Shown here: positions 1-6,462 of the stretch, piece after piece
Numbering within the stretch: the stretch's first letter is position 1
Layout: the number at the start of each line of letters is the position of its first letter
Source of the DNA: Chloroflexota bacterium
GTDB lineage: Bacteria; Chloroflexota; Anaerolineae; Aggregatilineales; Phototrophicaceae
Assembly: GCA_003242205.1 (NCBI GenBank)
Contig: QGUR01000140.1
Location: 1 to 11,242, forward strand
Length of the DNA stretch: 11,242 bases
Reading direction: 5' to 3'
Program-made: the position numbers and the translations under genes
The notes under the pieces: model-generated
What the model was told of the DNA's origin: nothing
What the model saw: the letters and a program-made list of their open reading frames with translations, nothing else
Database searches by the model: none

Positions 1-50
1 ATGGAGTATTAGAACGGTTTGGGGGGTTGGGAAATGTTTAAAAGAGACAC
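1..50 (-). other. Suspected sequencing-adapter remnant at the sequence edge
   Basis: Read on the minus strand from base 50 to base 17, this stretch aligns without gaps at 25 of 34 positions to the Nextera transposase read-through adapter as I remember it (mosaic end plus i7-side sequence), including the exact run TGTCTCTT at 49-42. The match begins exactly where homology of the reading frame to PEP carboxykinase ends. The mismatches are mostly G read as C or A, and long C runs are present, as in low-quality read tails. It could instead be a real insertion. It should not be treated as genomic until checked. Confidence 0.5.
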
Positions 51-291
51 TGTTAGGCCGCAGTTCGGGGTTTAGCCGGATGAACGTGCCTTTTTCAACC
101 AGCAGATCGCACAGCGCGTCGTACTCTTCCTGCGAGCCGTCACACCAGTGAATGGCGTCGGGCTTGCACAGGTTGACCATTTCCTGAATCCAGGTGCGCA
201 GGCGATGGTGCCGCACATAGTCCGGAAACTGGACGATGCGCCCTTCGGGTTCGCTGTCCGAGAAAGTCTGTAGATAGGCTTGCATTACCAT
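1..291 (-). CDS. pckG: Phosphoenolpyruvate carboxykinase (GTP), N-terminal fragment running to the window edge
   Basis: GTP-dependent PEP carboxykinase converts oxaloacetate and GTP to PEP, CO2 and GDP in the cytoplasm, the entry step of gluconeogenesis. Residues 34-81 match the N-terminal lobe of this family as I know it: W34-I-Q-E-M, then CKPDAIHWCDGSQEEYD (42-58), then GTFIRLNPELRPNS (68-81). The substrate- and GTP-binding parts would lie beyond the left edge. I chose ATG at 291, which has AGGAG about 12 nt upstream; ATG at 285 is the alternative. The gene starts 43 bp after the ArsR-family gene on the same strand, so the two are probably co-transcribed. After S81 (codon at 49-51) the frame stays open but the family motif (a tyrosine followed by the SDP stretch) is lost, and the sequence becomes unrelated and rich in C and A runs. 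Either the gene is disrupted here or the last 50 bases are artefactual. The family call is firm; the gene's integrity is unknown. Confidence 0.82.
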   Translation of the reverse strand, partial: MVMQAYLQTFSDSEPEGRIVQFPDYVRHHRLRTWIQEMVNLCKPDAIHWCDGSQEEYDALCDLLVEKGTFIRLNPELRPNSVSFKHFPTPQTVLILH

Positions 292-334
292 GGAGTGCCG
301 TTTCTCCTCTCCTCGTCATTGTCTGCGGGCTAAA

Positions 335-676
335 CTAGTCCTCTGAGAGTTGCGGTCGTGACGCCGCCAACTGCGCCAGGACGCCCTGCTGCTGCATGAT
401 ATCGCTCTGCACTGCGCGCAGCAGGTCAAGCGCTTCGATGATGCGGGGATCGGCAGGGGAATAATAAACCGACTTGCCCCGGCGTTCAAAGCGAACGACG
501 CCTCGCTCCCGCATGATCCGCAGGTGATGCGACACTGCGGGCTGCGCCATCTGAACGATGGTGGCCAGTTCGCTTACGCTTCGTGGCGTCTCTGCCATGG
601 CGTACAGCAACAAGACCCGGTGATAGTCTCCCAGTGCGGAGCACATCTCTGCTTGCCGCCGTACGATCTCCATCAT
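335..676 (-). CDS. ArsR/SmtB-family winged helix-turn-helix transcriptional regulator
   Basis: This is a small cytoplasmic DNA-binding repressor of 113 residues, within the usual 95-125 for the family. Residues 11-29 (MCSALGDYHRVLLLYAMAE) match the family's first dimerisation helix. Residues 32-60 form the helix-turn-helix, with recognition helix QPAVSHHLRIMRERG (45-59). Residues 60-75 (VVRFERRGKSVYYSPA) form the beta wing. The only cysteine is C12, and neither the CxC arsenic site nor the alpha-5 Asp/His metal sites are visible, so the effector is probably not a classical ArsR metal. I chose ATG at 676. An in-frame TTG lies directly upstream at 679 and a second ATG at 673; the ribosome site is weak (CGGGA). 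Its neighbour pckG follows after 43 bp, which suggests this regulator may control it. A region upstream holds a semi-palindrome and a possible promoter. Family call secure, ligand unknown. Confidence 0.9.
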   Translation of the reverse strand: MMEIVRRQAEMCSALGDYHRVLLLYAMAETPRSVSELATIVQMAQPAVSHHLRIMRERGVVRFERRGKSVYYSPADPRIIEALDLLRAVQSDIMQQQGVLAQLAASRPQLSED

Positions 677-695
677 CAAAATCCCGGCTTGCCAG

Positions 696-731
696 CTAAC
701 AAACTAACCAATCAACATATGTCAACTATTC
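696..731 (-). promoter_or_regulatory. Possible promoter and operator of the ArsR-family gene
   Basis: On the minus strand a perfect TTGACA (725-720) lies 18 nt before TGTTAG (701-696), a weak -10 hexamer. The -35 hexamer overlaps the palindrome ACATATGT (715-722), flanked by three TTGA motifs in the same orientation (TTGAATAG, TTGACATATG, TTGATTGG). ArsR-family repressors often bind AT-rich dyads overlapping their own promoters, so this fits autoregulation. That is inference, and the -10 is poor. Confidence 0.35.
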
Positions 732-739
732 AATAGCTT

Positions 740-878
740 ACCCTCCGGACGATATTTGCGAGAGTGGCGGATGTCACGCGTTGGGGCTGACGATTGTTGA
801 ATTGTGTCAGGGGCGCGTATGCCGCGTTGCGGTCATACGTGAGGCCGTTTCAACAGCGCCCGCCGGAAGCGTCTTCGC
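740..878. other. Intergenic region containing a stable stem-loop (816-839)
   Basis: No gene is seen between the carbonic-anhydrase-like gene and the ArsR promoter region. The interval holds a hairpin: CGTATG (816-821) and CCGC (822-825) pair with GCGG (829-832) and CATACG (834-839), with a 3-nt loop and one bulged T at 833. It lies 40 nt beyond the stop codon of the minus-strand carbonic-anhydrase-like gene. It has no U-tract on either strand, so it is not a standard rho-independent terminator. It may stop or stabilise that transcript. Confidence 0.45.
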
Positions 879-1238
879 TTATTCGATGCGTTCAAAACGC
901 CCATCGAGCCACAGGTGATATAGTTCCACGCTGAGGTCGGGAAAATGTTCGAGCGTGCGCTGGCGCGACTGGCGCAGGTCGTGACAGTGGCGTTCGTAGT
1001 GGCTTTCAGCGCCATAGGCCCGACAATCTTCATGGTTGATCAGCAGCAAACGGTTGATGTGATGGAACCGTTTGGACAGCTCGATCTGGCTGAAGATGAT
1101 ATCCCAATTTTTGACCGCGCCCGCCAGCGCGACGCGATTGTAATTGCCGTGGCCCAGATTTTCGAGCAGCCACGGGTCGAGCAGGGCTTGAAGCCGAAAG
1201 TCAAAACAGGTGACGACCAGCGCTTGGGGAAGGGGCAT
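879..1238 (-). CDS. Compact beta-carbonic-anhydrase-like protein
   Basis: Beta-carbonic anhydrases interconvert CO2 and bicarbonate using a zinc held by two Cys and one His, next to an Asp-Arg dyad. This 119-residue protein carries CFDFR near the N-terminus (C11, D13, R15) and NHEDCRAYG (68-76; H69 and C72), which reproduces the CxDxR ... HxxC ligand pattern. VALAGAVKNW (36-45) fills the place of the family's RNAGN segment but without that motif. Typical enzymes are 170-220 residues; this one lacks most of the C-terminal helices and ends about 45 residues after the HxxC. It might be a minimal enzyme, a zinc-binding relative or a non-catalytic homologue. The start at ATG 1238 has a good ribosome site (AAGGA, 7-8 nt away). 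It is transcribed divergently from the helicase gene, 177 bp apart. Its family is fairly certain, its activity is not. Confidence 0.75.
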   Translation of the reverse strand: MPLPQALVVTCFDFRLQALLDPWLLENLGHGNYNRVALAGAVKNWDIIFSQIELSKRFHHINRLLLINHEDCRAYGAESHYERHCHDLRQSRQRTLEHFPDLSVELYHLWLDGRFERIE

Positions 1239-1279
1239 GCAATTTCCTTAACAGTCGAAATCATGGCGCGTAGGAACTA

Positions 1280-1288
1280 TGGTACAAT
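1280..1288 (+). promoter_or_regulatory. Extended -10 promoter element for the RhlE-like helicase gene
   Basis: TGGTACAAT fits the extended -10 consensus (TGn followed by TATAAT) with one mismatch in the hexamer. No convincing -35 box lies 16-18 nt upstream, as is common for extended -10 promoters. Transcription from here would give a 5' leader of about 120 nt before ATG 1416. The leader has a small GC hairpin near 1380-1395 but no riboswitch that I recognise. Confidence 0.4.
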
Positions 1289-1415
1289 ACCACAGGCTGC
1301 GATTGCGACCGTCTTCCGGCGAACCTCTCGGCAGCGCTTTCCCCAACGACCCGGATTGGATCGAAACGAAACCATCCCGCCCGCCTGCGCGGCGGATAGA
1401 GATATTTGAGGTCCC

Positions 1416-2693
<1,278 letters not shown>

Positions 2694-2718
2694 CGCTGCT
2701 GCCCAATACCCACAAAAT

Positions 2719-2755
2719 AAAAGGGCGTCCTGTACAAACAAGACGCCCGTTTTTC
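2719..2755 (+). terminator. Rho-independent terminator of the helicase gene
   Basis: A perfect 7-bp GC-rich stem, GGGCGTC (2723-2729) with GACGCCC (2742-2748), extends past one mismatch by TGT/ACA (2731-2733 and 2738-2740) to an ACAA loop. It is followed by GTTTTT (2749-2754) and preceded by an A-run. It sits about 26 nt after the helicase stop codon and ends about 40 nt before the acetyltransferase start, so it should separate the two transcripts. Confidence 0.9.
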
Positions 2756-2793
2756 CGTGACATCGTAATGGTTCATTGCAGTCGAGAAGCAAA

Positions 2794-3615
2794 ATGGCTA
2801 AGGACGATTACATTGACCCGAATGCGCTGCCGCTGACCGCCGATTCACTGGCCGAGCAGCTTGCCGCGTGCGGGGTGAGCGCCGGGCAAACGGTGCTCGT
2901 CCACACGAGCATGAGCGCGTTGGGTTATGTTGCCGGCGGGCCGGTGGCCATCGTTCAGGCGCTGCTGCGTGCCCTGTCGCCATCCGGCACGCTGATGATG
3001 CCAACGCACACTACCGACAATACCGACCCGGCCAACTGGCGGCATCCTCCCGTGCCGGAACACTGGTGGCCCATCATACGCCAGCACATGCCAGCCTATG
3101 ACCCGCGAGTGACGCCAACCCGGTTGATGGGAAAGGTCGCCGAACTGTTCCGCACATGGCCCGGCGTCGTCCGCAGCGCCCATCCGGCGGCCTCGTTCGC
3201 GGCGCTCGGCCCCAATGCGGCGTATCTGACGGCGGATCACACCTCGCCCGAAGACTGGTTTGGAGACAGATCGCCCATCGGAAAACTGTACGAACTGGAC
3301 GGCCATGTTTTCCTGCTCGGCGTCGATCACGGCAACAACACCTCGCTGCATCTGGCCGAATACCGGGCCGATTTCCCCAAAAAATACGTGCGTGAAGGGG
3401 CGGCGATGATGGTGAATGGCGTTCGCCAGTGGGTCGAGTACGACCTGCTCGATATGAATGCCGATGATTTCCAGACGATTGGCGAAGCCTACGAAGCGGC
3501 CAACAACATCTCGCGCGGACGCGTTGGGCGGGCGGAGGTGCGCTTCATGAGGCAGCGCCCGCTGGTCGATTTCGCCGTTGAATGGATGGAAAAGCACCGG
3601 AACCTCACCCCCTAG
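2794..3615 (+). CDS. Aminoglycoside N(3)-acetyltransferase (AAC(3)) family protein
   Basis: The family transfers acetyl from acetyl-CoA to the 3-amino group of 2-deoxystreptamine aminoglycosides; many chromosomal members have unknown natural substrates. At 273 residues it has typical length. Visible family signatures: VLVHTSMSALGYVAGG (34-49), SGTLMMPTHT (64-73), RSAHPAASFAALGP (127-140), and SPIGKLYELDGHVFLLGV (160-177) followed by NTSLHLAE (182-189). The 74-100 stretch with WWPIIRQHMP resembles the YokD-like chromosomal subfamily rather than mobile resistance genes, as far as I can judge. I chose ATG 2794, with GAGAAG just upstream; an in-frame TTG lies at 2776. It follows the helicase terminator, and no promoter is clear. 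Its last codons (R-N-L-T-P-stop) lie inside a dispersed repeat, so the native C-terminus may have been replaced. Nothing nearby suggests a mobile resistance cassette. Confidence 0.88.
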   Translation: MAKDDYIDPNALPLTADSLAEQLAACGVSAGQTVLVHTSMSALGYVAGGPVAIVQALLRALSPSGTLMMPTHTTDNTDPANWRHPPVPEHWWPIIRQHMPAYDPRVTPTRLMGKVAELFRTWPGVVRSAHPAASFAALGPNAAYLTADHTSPEDWFGDRSPIGKLYELDGHVFLLGVDHGNNTSLHLAEYRADFPKKYVREGAAMMVNGVRQWVEYDLLDMNADDFQTIGEAYEAANNISRGRVGRAEVRFMRQRPLVDFAVEWMEKHRNLTP

Positions 3616-3702
3616 CCCCTACGCGGTCTCGCTGCCGCTCAACTTCGGTCGGCTGCGCCGACCCGCTTCGTCCAAACCGTGTCCGATTTAGAAAGGGGGA
3701 AT
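3599..3702. repeat. Dispersed intergenic repeat, copy 1
   Basis: This ~100-bp unit recurs at 3801-3911. It starts with GGAACCTCACCCCCTAGCCC and ends with GAAAGGGGGAA. A 52-bp core (3620-3671) is identical to copy 2 (3821-3872), and overall identity is about 90%, the substitutions I count all being transitions. Inside is a perfect hairpin, GGTCGGC (3647-3653) and GCCGACC (3657-3663), with a TGC loop. The left end overlaps the acetyltransferase gene and supplies its stop codon. It lacks the right-hand inverted terminus seen in copy 2. It codes for no transposase; it resembles a non-autonomous repeat. Confidence 0.85.
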
Positions 3703-3724
3703 TGCAAAGCGTGAACACCTGTAG

Positions 3725-3745
3725 GGGCGACGCGGCGCGTCGCCC
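3725..3745. repeat. 21-bp perfect palindrome between the two repeat copies
   Basis: GGGCGACGCG (3725-3734), one G, then CGCGTCGCCC (3736-3745) form a perfect 10-bp inverted repeat. The surrounding TGTAGGGGCGACGC context resembles GC-rich palindromic repeats that I associate with Chloroflexota intergenic regions (from memory, unverified). A further inverted pair, CCGCTAG (3744-3750) and CTAGCGG (3789-3795), brackets the spacer up to copy 2. No gene is seen in 3703-3800. Confidence 0.8.
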
Positions 3746-3800
3746 GCTAGGAAAAACCAGCCCGCTAAAGAGGCTGTAAGGCATTCGTCTAGCGGCGTAG

Positions 3801-3911
3801 GGAACCTCACTCCCTAACCCTACGCGGTCTCGCTGCCGCTCAACTTCGGTCGGCTGCGCCGACCCGCTTCGTTCAAATCGCGTCCGGTTTAGAGAGGGGA
3901 AGATGAGGTTC
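3801..3911. repeat. Dispersed intergenic repeat, copy 2, with inverted termini
   Basis: This is the second copy of the unit at 3599-3702, offset by 201 bp in the core. It has short terminal inverted repeats, GAACCTCA (3802-3809) and TGAGGTTC (3904-3911), and the same GGTCGGC/GCCGACC hairpin (3848-3854 and 3858-3864). Its right end stops 6 bp short of the stop codon of the convergent dehydrogenase gene. Ends with inverted repeats and no coding capacity suggest a MITE-like element. The hairpin has no U-tract on either strand. Confidence 0.8.
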
Positions 3912-3917
3912 AGCGGT

Positions 3918-4679
3918 TCAGCTTCTCAGGTACGACGCGCCGTTGACATCGACAATCGTGCCGGTCAGATATTCCGCGCCTTCGGAGGCGAGGAACAGCG
4001 TTGTATAGGCGACATCTTCCGGGGTGGCGACGCGGCCCATGGGGCTTTGATTGCGAATGGAATCTGCCAGCGGCCCGGCGAGATCGCCGGCTGCCATATC
4101 GGTGGCGACGACGCCCGGCGCGACAATCGCGATATAGATTTTGTGGGGCGCGAGCGCGACCGCCAGCGACTGGCTCATGGCATTGAGCGCGGCTTTGCTA
4201 GCGGCGTACAGGGGGGCTTCGGGCTTGCCGCGAAAGGCGGTGCGCGACGAAATCGTGACGATGCGCCCGCCGGTTCCCTGCCGGATCATCTGCCGGGCGA
4301 CGCAGTAGGTCGTGTTGGCCGCGCCGACCAGATTCGTGCTGAGAATGCGCTGGCCAATCGCCTGCCACTCGTCATAGCTCACGTCTGGCAGCGGGTGCTC
4401 CTGAAAGATGCCCGCGTTATTTACCAGAATGTCGACGCGGCCCATTTCCTCGACCACCGTTTCCACCATGCGCTCAACCGCTGCCGGATCGGCGATGTCG
4501 GCGGGCAGCAGCAGATGGCCTTCACCTTTCAGGCTTTCCAGCGTTTGCCGGGCGGCGTCGTGGTTCCCTCGGTAGTGAATGGCGACCCGCGCGCCGCGCA
4601 GCGCAAACTGGCGCGCGCATTCGCGGCCAATGCCACGCGACGCGCCGGTAATCAGAACGACTTTTCCTTCGAAATTCAT
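3918..4679 (-). CDS. Short-chain dehydrogenase/reductase (classical SDR)
   Basis: A cytoplasmic NAD(P)H-dependent oxidoreductase of 253 residues, the normal size for classical SDRs. It carries the cofactor motif TGASRGIG (11-18), D61 for adenine contact, NNAG (87-90), and the catalytic tetrad N116, S145, Y158 and K162 (YAASK). R15 within the glycine motif and the absence of an acidic residue at the end of beta-2 (AIHYRGN, 33-39) lean towards NADP(H). It ends with TGTIVDVNGASYLRS, as in 3-oxoacyl-ACP-reductase-like SDRs that act on many sugars and sugar acids. It is the last gene of the operon, and its ATG overlaps the stop of the upstream DapA-like gene by 4 bp (ATGA), which implies translational coupling. 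In this context it probably oxidises or reduces a sugar-acid intermediate rather than acting in fatty-acid synthesis; this is inference. Confidence 0.92.
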   Translation of the reverse strand: MNFEGKVVLITGASRGIGRECARQFALRGARVAIHYRGNHDAARQTLESLKGEGHLLLPADIADPAAVERMVETVVEEMGRVDILVNNAGIFQEHPLPDVSYDEWQAIGQRILSTNLVGAANTTYCVARQMIRQGTGGRIVTISSRTAFRGKPEAPLYAASKAALNAMSQSLAVALAPHKIYIAIVAPGVVATDMAAGDLAGPLADSIRNQSPMGRVATPEDVAYTTLFLASEGAEYLTGTIVDVNGASYLRS

Positions 4680-5602
4680 GCGCTTTCTCGTTCGGTAAGC
4701 TCATCTGTCAGCTGCAAAACCAGCGCGATCAGCTCATCTGCAATGCGCTCGTGTACCGCATCGAACGGCAGAACCGGCTCGCGCACGCGGGAAGTCGCGT
4801 AGACGCCTTCGCGGTGCAGCAGCCGTTTGAAAAAGTGAATCGAAATATCGAGATGCTGGTTGGAAAAGGCCAGCACCGGCAGCAGGCGGCGGAACAGCGC
4901 CTGTGCCTGTTCGCGTTGCCCGGCGTGGTACAGCCGGTAGATGGTGGTGTAAATGCGGTGCATGCCGGTCGGCATGATGCTGTGAACGCCACGGTCGAAG
5001 GCTTCGATCATCTGCATGACGGCCCAGCCTCCGGCAACGTGCAGTCGCCCGCCGGTCGCTTCCAGAACCTGCGAATACTTGACACCCGCAGGCACGACCT
5101 CGATCTTCAACGACTGGAACGCTTCGACTTCCTCAAACAGGCGGGCGATCAGCGGAACCGGCACGCCGTAGCCGCTAAAGTCCCAATCCTGAAGCATCAG
5201 GAAGGGCGGTTGTATTCCGGCCAGCGCGCGCACGTCCGCCTCGTATTGGGCTTCGCTCTCGAACGGCAGACTGACCAGCACGCCGTCGCAGCCTAGCCGG
5301 AGCACCGTTTCGGCGTGGCGCAGGCGTTCGGCCTGAGTGGCGGCGGACGCGCCGCCGATGACGGGCACACGTCCCTGAACGACCTCGACGACCGTTCGCA
5401 CCAGCAACTCGCGCTCGGCTTCGGTCAGCTTGTCGACTTCGCTGGCCATGGCCGGGACGAGAAAGCCGGATACGCCTGCCGCCAGCGCGCGCTCGACATT
5501 GCGCTCGACAGATGACGTGTCAATGCGGTCATCGTCCGTGAACGGCGTGTTCAGCACCGTGATGATGCCGCTGAGCCGGTGAAGAAGGTCGGAACCGGGC
5601 AT
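4676..5602 (-). CDS. Divergent DapA-family (dihydrodipicolinate synthase-like) protein
   Basis: Class I Schiff-base lyases of the DapA family cleave or form C-C bonds with pyruvate in a TIM barrel. Overall layout and length (308 residues) fit, with the N-terminal GIITVLNTPFTDDDRID (12-28) and the candidate Schiff-base lysine K166 in SLKIEV. However, the pyruvate-binding GTTGE motif is replaced by VPAMASEV (49-56), and the position of the catalytic tyrosine (LYN in DapA) reads LMLQDWD (135-141), with no Tyr. The barrel C-terminal GGWAVMQMIEAFDRG (191-205) resembles the family's glycine-rich helix start. So it is probably an aldolase or dehydratase-like enzyme with altered chemistry. It begins 14 bp after the permease gene and overlaps the dehydrogenase gene by 4 bp. 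Start ATG 5602 has only a weak ribosome site. Fold family fairly sure, reaction unknown. Confidence 0.85.
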   Translation of the reverse strand: MPGSDLLHRLSGIITVLNTPFTDDDRIDTSSVERNVERALAAGVSGFLVPAMASEVDKLTEAERELLVRTVVEVVQGRVPVIGGASAATQAERLRHAETVLRLGCDGVLVSLPFESEAQYEADVRALAGIQPPFLMLQDWDFSGYGVPVPLIARLFEEVEAFQSLKIEVVPAGVKYSQVLEATGGRLHVAGGWAVMQMIEAFDRGVHSIMPTGMHRIYTTIYRLYHAGQREQAQALFRRLLPVLAFSNQHLDISIHFFKRLLHREGVYATSRVREPVLPFDAVHERIADELIALVLQLTDELTERESA

Positions 5603-5616
5603 AACTTGCTCAGGTT

Positions 5617-6462
5617 TTATCCTTTAATGCCGGTGCGCGAGATACCCTCGATGAAATAGCGCTGCAGCAGCATAAACACGATGATGGGCGGCAGCGCCGC
5701 CATGACCGCGCCCGCCATCGACTGGCCAAACGCCTGCGTGCCCTGCACCATGCCGGGGCGCAGGCTCATGAATTGCGCCACGCCGACCGGCAGCGTTCGC
5801 ACGGCGTCGGTGCGCGTCACGATCAGCGGCCAGAAGAAGCTGTTCCACGTCGAAAGGAACGTGATAATCGCTACGGCGGTCAGGGCCGGGCGGGCCAGTG
5901 GCAGCACGACCGACCACCAGATACGCAGCGCGTTCGCGCCGTCCACCCGCGCCGCGTCTTCCAGATCGCTCGGAATGCTGAGGAAGAACTGGCGCATCAG
6001 AAAGACGCCGGTGACGTTGCCGCCAACGGGCAGGATCAGCGCCAGATAGCTGTCCGTCAGGCCCAGACGCGAAAACAGCAGGAACAGCGGAATGACGGTG
6101 ATCTGGATCGGCACGAACAGCATGGCGATGGTGAGCATGAAGATCAGGTTGCGTCCACGAAACTCCATGCGCGCCAGCGCATAGCCCGCCAGCGAGTCGA
6201 GGAACAGCACGAGGATGGTCGCGGCGGTTGCCACAAGCAGGCTGTTGCCCGTCCAGCGCAGGATGGGGTAGTTATTGAGGACCTTCGTGAAGTTCTCAAT
6301 CGTCGGCGTGCGCGGAATCCAGACGATTTCGGTCGTGGCGATTTGCGCTTCGGGCTTGAATGCGGTCGATAGCATCCAGCCAATGGGCGCGAGCGCCAGC
6401 ACAACAATCACGCCGAGCAAAACATACCAGACCAGATTGCCGAGCAGTTTTGAGTTTTGCAT
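5617..6462 (-). CDS. Carbohydrate ABC transporter permease (MalG type)
   Basis: An inner-membrane permease subunit of a CUT1-family sugar ABC importer, 281 residues. About six membrane segments are visible (near 9-29, 73-94, 107-130, 138-158, 193-212 and 245-268). The cytoplasmic EAA loop that docks the ATPase lies at 168-191 (EDAARVDGANALRIWWSVVLP). The N-terminus has the family pattern of a transmembrane helix followed by STAFKP (32-37). I chose ATG 6462, which overlaps the upstream permease's TGA by one base (TGATG) with AGGAG 7 nt before it; a GTG one codon earlier is possible. It pairs with the MalF-type gene upstream. The DapA-like gene follows after 14 bp. Substrate cannot be read from the sequence. 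Confidence 0.95.
   Translation of the reverse strand: MQNSKLLGNLVWYVLLGVIVVLALAPIGWMLSTAFKPEAQIATTEIVWIPRTPTIENFTKVLNNYPILRWTGNSLLVATAATILVLFLDSLAGYALARMEFRGRNLIFMLTIAMLFVPIQITVIPLFLLFSRLGLTDSYLALILPVGGNVTGVFLMRQFFLSIPSDLEDAARVDGANALRIWWSVVLPLARPALTAVAIITFLSTWNSFFWPLIVTRTDAVRTLPVGVAQFMSLRPGMVQGTQAFGQSMAGAVMAALPPIIVFMLLQRYFIEGISRTGIKG

Noticed and set aside
1..291. Genuine pckG pseudogene caused by an insertion
   Set aside because: Possible, but the breakpoint coincides with an adapter-like sequence at the very end of the window, so an assembly artefact is the simpler explanation.
945..1409. 154-residue plus-strand open frame upstream of the helicase
   Set aside because: It is antisense to the carbonic-anhydrase-like gene, which has the CxDxR and HxxC motifs and a good ribosome site. 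The frame has no family features, and its 3' part covers the helicase promoter region.
2794..3615. Acquired antibiotic-resistance cassette
   Set aside because: The acetyltransferase has the same base composition as its neighbours and no integron, transposase or attachment sites nearby. It looks like a resident chromosomal homologue.
3599..3911. CRISPR array
   Set aside because: Only two copies about 100 bp long, separated by ~100 bp, imperfect, and with no cas genes. This is a dispersed repeat.
3903..4802. 299-residue plus-strand open frame across the dehydrogenase gene
   Set aside because: It is antisense to an SDR with a complete catalytic tetrad. Its start codon is the inverted terminus of the repeat.
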